A stretch of 40,792 nucleotides of DNA from Acidobacteriota bacterium. Its GTDB lineage: Bacteria; Acidobacteriota; UBA6911. Shown here piece after piece: positions 7,387 through 19,534 of the stretch. The position numbers were made by a program, and so were the translations under genes. The notes below the pieces were generated by a model, which did no database searches, was not told where the DNA came from, and saw only the letters and a list, made by a program, of their open reading frames with translations. The stretch lies in NCBI GenBank assembly GCA_017860135.1, contig JAFNAG010000010.1, forward strand, positions 1-40,792, read 5' to 3'. Position 1 is the first letter of the stretch; each line of letters begins with the position of its first letter.

Positions 7387-9747
7387 GTGGAGATCCCGGA
7401 GTGTATTGGCCGCTATCGGATCGAACGCGAGCTCGGCCGTGGCGGCATGGGTGTAGTTTACGCCGCCTGGGACGAGCAGTTGGAGCGTACGGTGGCGATC
7501 AAGACAATCGCGGGACCCATGCCGGACGAACATGCGCACAAGCGCTTCCGGCGCGAGGCTAAAACGGCGGCCCGCATTCACCACCCGAATGTCTGTCATA
7601 TTTACGAGATCGGCGAGGACGGCGGTGGGCTCTTCATCGCGATGGAGTTTTTGGAAGGAGAGTCGCTTGCACAGCGTATCGCCCGCGGTCCTCTTCCGAT
7701 TCCTGAAGCCATCGAAATCTCGCTCGAGATCCTCTCCGCGCTGGATGCACTCCATGGAGCGGGGGTAATCCACCGCGATCTCAAACCCTCGAATGTATTT
7801 CTGACGCCGCATGGCGTGAAGATCCTCGATTTCGGCCTCGCGCGCTCAACCCCTGGTGACGTCAACCAATCCTCGGATACCACGCAGAGCCGACTCACCC
7901 AGGCCGGAGCGGTCGTTGGCACCCTGGCTTACATGGCCCCGGAGCAGATCCGGGGGGAGCAGGTCGATGCGCGCACGGACCTTTTCGCGATGGGTGCGGT
8001 GATCTTCGAGATGCTCATGGGAAGACGCGCCTTCCCGGGACGGACGTCCATGGAGGTCTACCATGGCACCCTCTACGAACAACCCCTCGCTCTCGGCGGT
8101 TCTCCCGCAGCAACTGCCGTGGATCGCGTGATCCGACGTGCTCTGGCCAAAAGGCAGGAGGATCGTTACGCCAGGGCCTCCGAGATGGCGGAAGCGCTGC
8201 GCGCGCTCTGCGAGATTAGGGACTCCGGTGCAACCCGGGCCCACGCCATCACTCGCCTCATTGTGCTCCCCTTTCGCATCCTCCGCCCTGACCCGGACAC
8301 CGATTTTCTGGCCGTCAGCCTCCCCGATGCCATCACGGGCGCACTGACCGGCCTCGAGTCGCTGGTAGTGCGCTCGAGCGCTGCCGCCGCCAGGTTTGCC
8401 GAAGCCGAGCTGGATTTCCGACGCATTGCCGAGACAGCAGATGTAGACGTGGTGTTGACAGGGAGCCTGATGCGCGCAGGCCCGCACGTCCGGGTGACGG
8501 CCCAGCTTGTGGAAGTGCCCGGGGGGACGCTTCTATGGTCCCACACCCCGCAAGTCGCCCTGCGCGACGTCTTCCAGCTCCAGGACCAGATCGTAGACCG
8601 CATTGTCGAGTCGCTGTCCTTGTCGCTGACGGCCCGCGAGCAGCGCAGTCTGAAAACCGATGTGCCCGCCAGTCCTACGGCCTACGAGTTCTTCCTGCGC
8701 GGCAATCAGCTCATCCTGACACAGGGCGTGACCAGTGCCGAGAACCTATTCGTCGCTCGAGAGTTCTACGAACGCTGCGTGCAGGCAGACCCGCGCTACG
8801 CTCCAGCTTGGGCACGCCTTGGGCGATGCCACTGGCTGATCGGCAAAGGTGGAGACGATCGCGACCAGAACGTCCGAAGGGCGGAGTCGTGCTTTGAGGA
8901 GGCCCTCAAGCTGAATCCCGCACTCCCCATTGCCCTGAACCTGTACGCCCTCCTCGAGATCGACCAGGGACGCGCGCAGGACGCAATGGTCCGGCTGCTG
9001 GGACGCGCGCGCTCGGGAAGCCGCGAGCCCGAACTCTACGCAGCTCTGGTCCAGGCTTGCCGTTTCTGCGGGCTCCTCGAGGCCTCGGTGGCCGCCCATG
9101 AGCGCGCGCAACAACTGGACCGCAATATCCTGACGAGCGTCGACCACACCTGGTGGCATCTCCGTGACTACGATCGCGCCCTCGAGTACGTGGAGCATCG
9201 CCACTATGGGGAGATCTCGATCACAAACCGAGCCATGCGGGCCGGAATCCTGAGCGAGCTGGGCCGCAAGGAAGAAGCGCTCCGACAGTATCGCGAGATC
9301 GAACAGGCCAGACTGACGGAGTTCTTTCGCGACCTGGTGTGCATGAACCGGGCGTTGAACGAAGGCCGGCGGGAAGAAAGCCTCGAAGCGGCGGATCGTC
9401 TCCTGGCCCGGGCTCTGGAGGCCGAAACGATCTGGCAGGTCGCACGCGTGTTCGCCTACTTCGGCGAGCGTGCGCGCGCCCTCTCCACCTTCACCCTGTC
9501 GCTCGATCGCGGCTTCATCTTGTACCGCATACTCACACGCGAGGACCCGTGGCTCGACTCGCTCCGGTCTGACCCTGAATTCGTCGATCTCCTGCTCAGA
9601 GCCGAGTCGCGCTACCGATCTGCGTTGGCAGCGTTTCGAGAAGCCGGCGGTGAGCAGTTGCTCGGCATGAATTTCGGCGACAGGCCCTATAACCTCGAAA
9701 TTCGGGACGCGGAAACTGCCGACGGCGCCGCCGCTTGGAGTGAATGA
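7387..9747 (+). CDS. Ser/Thr protein kinase with TolB-like and TPR domains
   Basis: The 786-residue product begins with a complete Hanks-type kinase (about 7-272): glycine loop [11 protein letters not shown]39, H129-R130-D131 in HRDLKPSN, D148FG and APEQ. Unlike kinase 1, all catalytic residues are present. Residues 290-415 resemble the TolB N-terminal or adenylate-cyclase-associated domain ([28 protein letters not shown]). From about 430 to 760 helical pairs look like TPR repeats. No membrane segment is evident, so the protein is probably cytosolic. The GTG start has GGGGGAGAG upstream. The last 22 codons run through an inverted copy of the repeat also found at the end of kinase gene 1. The antiporter gene follows closely, suggesting co-transcription. 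Confidence 0.88.
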   Translation: MEIPECIGRYRIERELGRGGMGVVYAAWDEQLERTVAIKTIAGPMPDEHAHKRFRREAKTAARIHHPNVCHIYEIGEDGGGLFIAMEFLEGESLAQRIARGPLPIPEAIEISLEILSALDALHGAGVIHRDLKPSNVFLTPHGVKILDFGLARSTPGDVNQSSDTTQSRLTQAGAVVGTLAYMAPEQIRGEQVDARTDLFAMGAVIFEMLMGRRAFPGRTSMEVYHGTLYEQPLALGGSPAATAVDRVIRRALAKRQEDRYARASEMAEALRALCEIRDSGATRAHAITRLIVLPFRILRPDPDTDFLAVSLPDAITGALTGLESLVVRSSAAAARFAEAELDFRRIAETADVDVVLTGSLMRAGPHVRVTAQLVEVPGGTLLWSHTPQVALRDVFQLQDQIVDRIVESLSLSLTAREQRSLKTDVPASPTAYEFFLRGNQLILTQGVTSAENLFVAREFYERCVQADPRYAPAWARLGRCHWLIGKGGDDRDQNVRRAESCFEEALKLNPALPIALNLYALLEIDQGRAQDAMVRLLGRARSGSREPELYAALVQACRFCGLLEASVAAHERAQQLDRNILTSVDHTWWHLRDYDRALEYVEHRHYGEISITNRAMRAGILSELGRKEEALRQYREIEQARLTEFFRDLVCMNRALNEGRREESLEAADRLLARALEAETIWQVARVFAYFGERARALSTFTLSLDRGFILYRILTREDPWLDSLRSDPEFVDLLLRAESRYRSALAAFREAGGEQLLGMNFGDRPYNLEIRDAETADGAAAWSE

Positions 9748-9828
9748 TTCGAGCGATGCACCGCCTGCCCGAGAGTGCGGTGCCGAGATTGCCGCCGCTG
9801 TGGGGGAATTTCGAAGTTAAGGCGCCTG
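9681..9828. repeat. Inverted pair of the kinase-end repeat
   Basis: The left arm 9681-9703 (contains ATAACCTCGAAATTC) and right arm 9806-9828 match as inverted repeats at 19 of 23 positions, with about 100 bases between them. The right copy extends over 9777-9838 and is about 80 percent identical to 294-356. The left arm codes for the last residues of kinase 2 (PYNLEIR); the right arm lies before the antiporter start. A long hairpin across the gene junction is possible. Confidence 0.6.
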
Positions 9829-9851
9829 TCACCGACATTGGGAGCAGAGGA

Positions 9852-11543
9852 ATGGGGATTGCCGCGGATATCATCATCATCGTCGTGGCGGCGCTGCTGG
9901 GCGGGCTGATCGCGCAAAGGCTGCGGCAGCCGTTGATCCTCGGTTATATCTTCTCCGGAGTGCTCGTCGGTCCATACACCGGGCTGCCGACTGTCACCGC
10001 AATCCACGATATCGAGCTGCTCGCGGAAATCGGCGTCGCATTGCTCCTCTTCGCCCTGGGGCTGGAATTCTCCCTTAAAAAGCTCCGGCCTGTGCGCGGC
10101 ATCGCCCTGATCGGCACACCCATGCAAATCCTGCTGACGATGGCGTACGGGTGCGGAATCGGGAAGTGGCTCGGGTGGGACTTGCTCCCCTCCATCTGGC
10201 TGGGCGCCGTGATCTCGCTCTCCAGCACCATGGTGATCCTGAAGACGCTGATGAACCAGGGCTGGGTCGGCACCCTGTCCAGTCAGGTCATGATCGGTAT
10301 GCTGCTTGTCCAGGACCTGGCCGTCGTGCCCATGTTGATCATTCTGCCTCAGCTCAGCAATCCCGCAGCGGGCTTGCCGATTGTGGGCTGGGCAGTGTTC
10401 AGGGCCATCATATTCCTCGCGCTGATGATTTTTGCCGGCACACGGCTCCTCCCGCGCCTTATGGCGCACATCGCCGGATGGAATTCGCGCGAGCTTTTCG
10501 TGTTATCCATCACCGCGATCGGGCTGGGTGTGGGATACGCCACGTATCTCTTCGGGCTTTCCTTTGCCTTTGGGGCTTTTGTGGCGGGAATGGTGCTCAG
10601 CGAGTCCGACTACGCCTACCAGGCGTTGAGTGAGATCGTGCCGCTGCGCGACCTGTTCGGCATGCTTTTCTTCGTGTCCGTGGGCATGCTGCTGAATCCT
10701 GTGTTTCTGTTCGATCACCTGGGCACAGTCGCGGCGCTGGTGCTCCTGATCTCTGTGGGCAAAGGGTTGGTTTTCGCCTTCATCGCCAGGTCATTCCGAT
10801 ACAGGAATGTGATCCCGCTGGCAGTCGCACTGGGACTATTTCAGGTTGGAGAGTTTGCCTTCGTCCTCGCGCGCGTCGGCGTAAGGACCCAATCGATCAG
10901 CGAAGACGTCTACGCGCTCATGCTGACCACCGCGATCGTCACCATGATCCTGACGCCGCTCATATCGGGCCTGACGGCCCCGCTGTACTCTCTGCGCAAA
11001 AAGTGGTTCCGGCATGAGCCGTTGATGACCATCAATATTCCCCCTTCCGGTCTTTCGGGCCACGTGGTGATCATCGGCGGCGGCCGCGTCGGCCAGCATG
11101 TAGCGCGGGTGCTGCACCGCCTGGCGTTGCCATTCGTCGTCGTGGAACTCGACTACCGCCGCGTCGAATCGGTCCGATCCGAGGGATTTCCGGTCATCTA
11201 CGGGGATGCCGGGCAGGAGATCGTCCTGGAGGCGGCGACGATCCACAGGGCTCGACTTCTGATAAACACGGTTCCCGCGGTCGTTGTCTCGCGCTCGATC
11301 GTCGACTTGATTCGCCGTACGCGCCCGTCGCTGAAGGTGATTGCCAGAGCCGGCAGCATCGACGAGATGAGGATGCTCTTCGACAGCGGCGTGGCGGAGG
11401 TCGTCCAACCGGAGTTCGAGGCGGGTCTCGAGATGGCGCGGCAGGCGCTGGATTTCCTGGAGGTCCCCCCGGCGGACGTGGACATGCACCTGGACGCCCT
11501 GCGCGCGGAGATCTTTTCACCCTTTAAGAGGCACAAAAACTGA
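9852..11543 (+). CDS. CPA2-family monovalent cation:proton antiporter with TrkA-N domain (KefB/KefC-like)
   Basis: The chosen start gives 563 residues. The first 385 hold about 12 hydrophobic segments of the Na+/H+ exchanger fold ([50 protein letters not shown]). A cytoplasmic Rossmann domain follows with GGGRVG near residue 409 (RCK/TrkA-N), which in this family binds nucleotide and gates K+ or Na+ exchange for protons. No TrkA-C domain is seen. An in-frame ATG at 9744 overlaps the kinase stop as ATGA, but the extra 36 residues are encoded by an interspersed repeat, and GGGAG lies before 9852, so 9852 is preferred. Coupling to the upstream kinase gene is likely, regulation by it only conjectural. 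Confidence 0.85.
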   Translation: MGIAADIIIIVVAALLGGLIAQRLRQPLILGYIFSGVLVGPYTGLPTVTAIHDIELLAEIGVALLLFALGLEFSLKKLRPVRGIALIGTPMQILLTMAYGCGIGKWLGWDLLPSIWLGAVISLSSTMVILKTLMNQGWVGTLSSQVMIGMLLVQDLAVVPMLIILPQLSNPAAGLPIVGWAVFRAIIFLALMIFAGTRLLPRLMAHIAGWNSRELFVLSITAIGLGVGYATYLFGLSFAFGAFVAGMVLSESDYAYQALSEIVPLRDLFGMLFFVSVGMLLNPVFLFDHLGTVAALVLLISVGKGLVFAFIARSFRYRNVIPLAVALGLFQVGEFAFVLARVGVRTQSISEDVYALMLTTAIVTMILTPLISGLTAPLYSLRKKWFRHEPLMTINIPPSGLSGHVVIIGGGRVGQHVARVLHRLALPFVVVELDYRRVESVRSEGFPVIYGDAGQEIVLEAATIHRARLLINTVPAVVVSRSIVDLIRRTRPSLKVIARAGSIDEMRMLFDSGVAEVVQPEFEAGLEMARQALDFLEVPPADVDMHLDALRAEIFSPFKRHKN

Positions 11544-11550
11544 GACCTTA

Positions 11551-11770
11551 GTACTCGATTTCATAAATACGGAGATGTATTGCCGCCCGTTATAGAAGTG
11601 CAAGTCGAGTCGGATTGGGGCTACAGCCAAACCTACAGAATTTGTCATTTGCCATTTGTCATTTGGCCATTGGACGACCTGAAACTGTCTGGATTCAATG
11701 ATAAATGACAGATTCTCTGCACTCCTGCCTTGCGGCTGCGATACATCACCGTATTTATGAATTCATGCAC
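11551..11770. mobile_element. MITE-like element with long terminal inverted repeats
   Basis: The ends form an inverted repeat: 27 bases at 11557-11583 match the complement of 11738-11764 at 24 positions (core TTCATAAATACGG, then GATGTAT). A weaker match extends the arms to 11551 and 11770. The 3-base sequence TTA flanks both outer ends (11548-11550 and 11771-11773) and may be a target-site duplication. A nested pair GAATTTGTCATTTG / GAATCTGTCATTTA lies inside. There is no transposase, so this looks like a non-autonomous element. It fills most of the 316-base spacer between the antiporter stop and the metal-pump operon, which otherwise shows only the ribosome-binding site AAGGAGGA of the next gene. 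Confidence 0.6.
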
Positions 11771-11859
11771 TTAGCCAGAAAGCAGATTTTCGGGTACTAT
11801 GCGGTAGCCGGCAGGGCAGGTCATGCCGGCGGGCGAATCAAGAAGGAGGAATACCACTC

Positions 11860-13152
11860 GTGCGCGTCCAATGCATTGCCACCTTACTTTTCTATGGAAT
11901 GTTCGTGGTTTGCGGGGCTCGAGGAGAGGAGGTCCCCCCAAGGCTGACTCTTTCGCAAACTGTCGAGATGGCCCTCGCGCAGCATCCCGCCATCCCTGCC
12001 GCCGCGGCGCGCATCTCGGCTGCCATGGCATTGCAGCAGCAGGCAGGGCTGCGGCCGAATCCCTCTGTCACGGTCGAGAGTGAAAACTGGCGCGCCTGGG
12101 GCGAGCCGGGCTTCAAGCCGGCGCAGGATCTTGACCTTTTCATCTTCGGGAGCCAGACCCTCGAGACCGCCGGCAAGAGATCTCGGAGGATCGACCTGGC
12201 GAGCCAGGATTATAAAATCGCCGAACTCGAAAAACTGGCGCTTGAATGGCGGATCCGCCAGGACGTGCGCCTGGTGTTTCTGAAAGCACTGCTGGCACAA
12301 AAACAGCTTGCTCTGCTGGAAGAGAATGGCCGCTATTTCGAGCAGGTGATCGAATACCACCGGGTGAGGGTGGAACAGGGCGCGATGGCCGAAGTGAACC
12401 TGATTCGCGTGCAGTTGGAGGGAGAACGCTTCCGCCTGGAGGAGCAGATGGCCCGGACCGAGGCGGAGCGTCAGCGAATCGAGTTGCTGCGCGCCATGGG
12501 CCTTGCGGAAAGCCGCGCCGATTTCAGCCTCGAAGAAATCACTCCCGCACCGTCTCTCGAAATGACTCTGAGCGGCGCTGCGCTCCTGGCACAGGCACGG
12601 GAGCACCTCCCCAACATCCTGATGGCAGAGGCCATCCTCGCCCGCGCCCGCACGCAAGTGGAGCTTGAAAAATCGCTGGCGAAACCCGACTGGGCCGTTA
12701 CCTTCGGCTACAAACGCACGGCGGGATTCAATACAATGCTCGCGGGAGTATCCGTCCCGCTGCCGCTGTTCAACAAGAACGAGGGCAGCATCGCTTCCAG
12801 CGAAATGGAAGTGCGCCGGGCCGAGCACTCGGTGAGGGAAATCCTCGCGCGGGTCGCAGCCGACATCGGCGGAGCCGCCGCCGGTGCGCAGCGTCGGCAG
12901 GAAATGCTCTCGCGCATGCAGAAGGGCATCCTGGGGCAGGCCGAGGAGTCGCTGCGCATCTCCCTGGCGGCCTACCAGGAAGGCGGGTCGGACCTGCTGC
13001 GGCTGCTCGACGCCCAGAAGGTGCGAAACGAGGTGCGGCTGATGTATGCCCGCACGCAGATGGAATACATGATCAGCCTCGCAGAGCTGGAGAACGCGGC
13101 GGGAGTGGAAAACCTGCTCCTGCCGAAGGAGGCGCAACGTGTCAAGCCTTAA
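11860..13152 (+). CDS. TolC-family outer-membrane factor of a metal efflux pump (CzcC-like)
   Basis: The 430-residue protein has an N-terminal signal (RVQCIATLLFYGMFVVCGA) and the paired long helices of outer-membrane efflux proteins, with the family features HPAIPAAAARISAAMALQQQ, NPSVTVESENW, ARTQVELEKSLAKPDW and SLAAYQEGGSDLLRLLDAQK. It would form the channel through which the RND pump expels its substrate. The GTG start has AAGGAGGA 9 bases upstream. It is the first gene of a three-gene operon and overlaps the next gene by 14 bases. Assignment to heavy metals comes from the pump gene downstream. Confidence 0.87.
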   Translation: MRVQCIATLLFYGMFVVCGARGEEVPPRLTLSQTVEMALAQHPAIPAAAARISAAMALQQQAGLRPNPSVTVESENWRAWGEPGFKPAQDLDLFIFGSQTLETAGKRSRRIDLASQDYKIAELEKLALEWRIRQDVRLVFLKALLAQKQLALLEENGRYFEQVIEYHRVRVEQGAMAEVNLIRVQLEGERFRLEEQMARTEAERQRIELLRAMGLAESRADFSLEEITPAPSLEMTLSGAALLAQAREHLPNILMAEAILARARTQVELEKSLAKPDWAVTFGYKRTAGFNTMLAGVSVPLPLFNKNEGSIASSEMEVRRAEHSVREILARVAADIGGAAAGAQRRQEMLSRMQKGILGQAEESLRISLAAYQEGGSDLLRLLDAQKVRNEVRLMYARTQMEYMISLAELENAAGVENLLLPKEAQRVKP

Positions 13153-14382
13153 GTCTGCAGGAATTTTGCTTTGCGGCGCACTGCTGATCTCGTTGCCATT
13201 CGCCGCCGTCGGCTGCTCCGCCCAGACTTCCGAGCCCGAGCGCCCGGCGGCTGCTCCGATCGCGCCGGACCTTGTCACAATCCATCCGGAATCCCTGCCT
13301 CCCGGAAGCCTCCAGTTCGAGGAGGCGCGCCTGGCGGTCATTCCCGAAGTACTGCAGGTGACCGGCCGGATCGGGGTAAACGAAAATCTGACTTCCCGCG
13401 TCGGCACGCTGGCGGGAGGCCGCGTCACGCAGGTGCTGGCAGGAGTGGGTGACCGTGTGGCCAAAGGATCTGTGCTGGCGCTGATCAATTCCCACGAAGT
13501 GCACGACACCCGCTCCGAGTATGCCAAAGCCGTCGCCGAACTCCAGCGTTGCCGCGCGGAACTCGAGTATACGAAGAACGCGCGGGACCGGGCCGCCAGG
13601 CTATATGAGCTCAAGGCGATCTCGCTCGAGCAGCTCCAGCGCGCCGAAACCGATCAGAGCGGCGCCGAGCTGTCGGTCAGCAGCGCCCAGGCCGAGGTGA
13701 ACCGCGTCGAGGAGACGCTGCGCCATCTCGGGGTTTCCCGGGAGGGCGCCATGGAAGAGTACACCAGACCGGGCGAGGCCCGGGGCCAGTACGATTTGGA
13801 AGAAATGGTACCCGTGCCGTCGCCGATCACGGGGACGGTCCTGCAGCGGCTGGTCAGCCCCGGCGTCGTAGTGACTTCTGCCAATGACCTGTTCGTCGTC
13901 AGCGATCTCACCACTCTCTGGGTGATCGCCGAAGTCCCGGAGAGAAACCTGAGCGCCCTGCGCATCGGCCGGCCGGTGGAGATTACCGTCCAGGCCTATG
14001 AGGACAGATCGTTCCCAGGACGCATCGCGTTGATCGGGACATCCCTGGATCCGAACACGCGCACCGTCCAGGTTCGCTGCGAGACCAGCGACCAGAAAGG
14101 GCTGCTCAAACCCGAGATGTACGCTGCCATCCTCATCGAACTGGGGGAAGGCCGGCAGGGCACCGTTATTTCTCCAGCCGCGGCCCAAGACATGGATGGC
14201 CAGACCGTCGTATTTGTCCGTGAGGGGACGGACCGCTTCCGCGCACGCCAGGTCCGCCTCGGCCGTCAAACCGGCTCGCAAGTCGAGGTGCTCGAAGGCA
14301 TCAAAACCGGCGAGACCATCGTGGCCAAGGGAAGCTTTTTGCTGAAGTCGGAGTTACTGAAACGCAGATTCTCGGTGGAATA

Positions 14383-14383
<1 letters not shown>
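13139..14383 (+). CDS. RND efflux periplasmic adaptor (CzcB/CusB-like membrane-fusion protein)
   Basis: The 414-residue product has a lipoprotein-type signal ending in FAAVGC. It then shows the adaptor layout: barrel strands (VLQVTGRIGVNENLTSRV), lipoyl half (GRVTQVLAGVGDRVAKGSVLA), an alpha-hairpin (about residues 118-205), second lipoyl half (VPVPSPITGTVLQRLVSPG) and a beta-barrel (LWVIAEVPERNLSALRIG). It links the inner-membrane pump to the TolC-like channel. AGGAGG lies 6 bases before the GTG. It overlaps both neighbours: 14 bases upstream, and one base downstream, where TAATG joins it to the pump gene. No His-rich metal-binding extension is seen. Confidence 0.88.
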
Positions 14384-17466
<3,083 letters not shown>

Positions 17467-17520
17467 TCGCCAGTCGTGGAGGAGTCAGAAGTCAGAATTC
17501 GGGAGTCAGGGGATCAGCGG

Positions 17521-17544
17521 CGTGCCCGAAGGCTTCCGGGCACG
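17521..17544 (+). terminator. Hairpin after the metal-pump operon
   Basis: CGTGCCCGAAG and CTTCCGGGCACG form an almost perfect stem with one bulged C, 55 bases after the pump stop. The following bases (ACTTATTG) are only weakly U-rich, so Rho-independent termination is plausible but not certain. The rest of the 17467-17715 spacer shows short direct repeats of GTCAGAA and no gene. Confidence 0.45.
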
Positions 17545-17715
17545 ACTTATTGCAGCGCGCGGCGCCTTTTGGTGCGGAACAAACACCGGGCCCGATAAGA
17601 GTACTGGGGGTGGGGCGCACTACGAAATAATTTCGTGTCATTCGTGACTCCAGGCTTTTCAGGCCTGTTTACGTATCCACGTTCGACACGCAGCGTATAC
17701 ATAATGCGAGGCTGT

Positions 17716-18324
17716 ATGGGATTGCGGCAACTGTTCGGCCCCAGCAAGGAAGAGATCTGGCGGCAGCTGTCAAGCGAGATCGGAGCGCATTTCATCGAAG
17801 GCGGGTTCTGGCGCGGCGATAAAGTCCAGGCGAGCGTCGGGGAGTGGTCCGTGACCCTGGATATTTACACCGTGCACGCCGGCAACGCCCACGTCAAATA
17901 CACCCGGCTGCGGGCGCCCTACGTCAACTCCGACGGCTTCCGGTTCCTCGTATATCGGGCAGGCCTGTTCTCAGGGCTGGGCAAGCACATGGGCATGCAG
18001 GACGTCGAGGTCGGGGTCCCCGATTTCGACCGCGGCTTCGTCATCAAGGGAAACAACGAGACTCTCCTGCGCTGGCTGTTCGCCGACGACCGGCTGCGGA
18101 CTCTCCTGCAGGAGCAGCCGGAGGTCCGGTTCGAGGTGGTGGACGACGAGGGCTGGTTCGGGGCCCGCTTCCCCGATGGGGTGGACGAACTGCGATTCCA
18201 GACGCGGGGGGTCATCAAGGATGTCCAGCGCCTGAAACAGCTATTTGAGCTCTTTTCTGCAACCCTTGAACGCCTCTGCGCCATGGGCTCCGCCTACCGG
18301 AACAAACCGGCCGTGGAACTGTAG
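17716..18324 (+). CDS. Uncharacterised soluble protein
   Basis: From the ATG at 17716 (GAGG a few bases upstream) the product has 202 residues and no signal peptide or membrane segment. An in-frame ATG at 17704 and a longer frame from 17635 exist, but their extra residues look non-coding. It begins GLRQLFGPSKEEIWRQL and contains GFWRGDKVQASVGEWSVTLD, the paired GVPDFDRGFVIKGNNE and LQEQPEVRFEVVDDEGWFG. The last part (about 170-190) is an amphipathic helix. The mixed strand and helix pattern suggests a small globular domain; I do not recognise a family with a known function. Coding bias matches its neighbours, so the gene is probably real. Confidence 0.65.
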   Translation: MGLRQLFGPSKEEIWRQLSSEIGAHFIEGGFWRGDKVQASVGEWSVTLDIYTVHAGNAHVKYTRLRAPYVNSDGFRFLVYRAGLFSGLGKHMGMQDVEVGVPDFDRGFVIKGNNETLLRWLFADDRLRTLLQEQPEVRFEVVDDEGWFGARFPDGVDELRFQTRGVIKDVQRLKQLFELFSATLERLCAMGSAYRNKPAVEL

Positions 18325-18510
18325 GAAGGAGACGACGGCGTTCCCAGATCCCGGGCAAACAACAAAGCTCTGGCGCTGATGTAGTCACACGAGTGGGTTC
18401 ATATCGATGCGCGCGCCGCATCATCGAACTCAGGCTCGGACATCCCCCCGCGTTGCCGGAGAACAACGCCGGGGAGCGAGAATAGGTTGCAAGTTGTGGA
18501 TCTCGTGATA

Positions 18511-18537
18511 CCCTTTTGCCAAAAGGGATACATGGGT
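18511..18537. promoter_or_regulatory. Twin hairpins upstream of the DinB-like gene
   Basis: CCCTTTT-GCC-AAAAGGG (18511-18527) is a perfect inverted repeat, followed at once by GGATAC-ATGG-GTATCC, which overlaps its end. Both lie 40-65 bases before the gene start at 18576. They could be an operator or a 5' leader structure; no clear promoter boxes surround them. The remaining 18325-18575 spacer shows nothing else. Confidence 0.35.
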
Positions 18538-18575
18538 ATCCATATCGGAGTGTCAGAGACGAAAGGAGTTGTTCC

Positions 18576-19175
18576 ATGAGGAAGCTTGGGATCGCAGTTG
18601 GGTGTTTTGTCGTCCTTGCAACCGCATTTCTTGCGCCGCAGCCGGCGGCCCCGGGCCTGGCCGGAACCGCCTATGCGATGCAGCAACCCGCGCAGCCCGC
18701 GACGCTCGTCGAGGAAGTCAGGAACATGTACACGCGCATCCAGGGATTCATCGCAGCGTCCGCGACGCAGTTTCCGGAGGACAAGTACACGTGGCAGCCG
18801 ACTCCGGAGGTCCGTTCGTGGGCCCGGCTGGTCGCGCACGTCGTGGACGACAACAACAGCATGTGCTCGACCGTGCTGGGACAGCAGGCGCCCCCCCGAC
18901 TCGATACTCCCAACAGCAACGAATCGGCAGCCAACAAGATGAGCAAGGCGGATCTGGAAAAGGCACTGGCGGATTCGGCTGCGGTGTGCGCCAAGGCGTT
19001 CGATGCCGTGACTCCGGCGAACATGATGGAGCGAGCCGGCAACCGGAGCAAGATCGCGGCTCTGATGTACAACACGAGCCACAACAACGAGCACTACGGC
19101 AACATCGTGACCTACATGCGCCTGCAGAACCTGGTGCCGCCGTCGAGCGCCGGCCGCGGCCGCAGCGGCAAATAG
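18576..19175 (+). CDS. Exported DinB-superfamily protein
   Basis: The 199-residue product has an N-terminal signal (MRKLGIAVGCFVVLATAFLA) and a four-helix DinB/YfiT-like fold. H88 in LVAHVVDDNN, H169 and H173 in NTSHNNEHYG are placed like the metal-binding His triad of this family. Members are mostly uncharacterised; some are thiol-dependent transferases, but a substrate cannot be given here. GAAAGGAG lies 7 bases before this ATG, which favours 18576 over an in-frame start at 18516 that lacks a signal. Export is unusual for DinB-like proteins but is seen in similar genomes. Confidence 0.75.
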   Translation: MRKLGIAVGCFVVLATAFLAPQPAAPGLAGTAYAMQQPAQPATLVEEVRNMYTRIQGFIAASATQFPEDKYTWQPTPEVRSWARLVAHVVDDNNSMCSTVLGQQAPPRLDTPNSNESAANKMSKADLEKALADSAAVCAKAFDAVTPANMMERAGNRSKIAALMYNTSHNNEHYGNIVTYMRLQNLVPPSSAGRGRSGK

Positions 19176-19182
19176 AGTGCAT

Positions 19183-19332
19183 GTCGGGGCCGGACCGGCC
19201 GATAGCCGGGCCTCGCAAGCGCATCAGGGCAAAACTCAGCTCCACGGGCCCATCCATCTAGCCGTCGGGGTCGGACCAACCGAAAGCCGGGTTCCTCAAG
19301 CACATGAGGGCAAAGCTCGTCCCCACAGACCC
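19183..19332. repeat. Imperfect tandem repeat in the 359-base spacer after the DinB-like gene
   Basis: Two copies of a roughly 69-base unit start 81 bases apart (19183-19251 and 19264-19332), each beginning GTCGGGG(C/T)CGGACC and containing CAGGGCAAA or GAGGGCAAA. The opening motif recurs in the perfect tandem repeat at 40231-40286. The rest of the spacer to 19534 holds weak hairpins (CCGCTT / AAGCGG; AGCCCGGTTTTTGGGCT near 19446) but no gene. The second hairpin could serve as a terminator. Confidence 0.55.
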
Positions 19333-19534
19333 CTCACGCTTGATTTTAGCCCCGCTTTATCGCGAATAAGCGGCTTCATAGCGCCGCCGCTGAAGATGAG
19401 TAGCTCTTAAATGCAAAAACGAGTGGCGAAAATCGAGCCTGAGCCCGGTTTTTGGGCTTAATATTACGGCATCACCATGAGCCGATTCGGGTTGCTTCGG
19501 TTCGACCCAATGCCGGCACTGCCCTCCCCTGCCC

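Noticed and set aside
11884-13614. Long open frame (576 codons) on the minus strand across the TolC-like and adaptor genes
   Set aside because: It is antisense to two clear family members, has no recognisable domain and is His/Gln-rich as expected from the complement of high-GC coding DNA.
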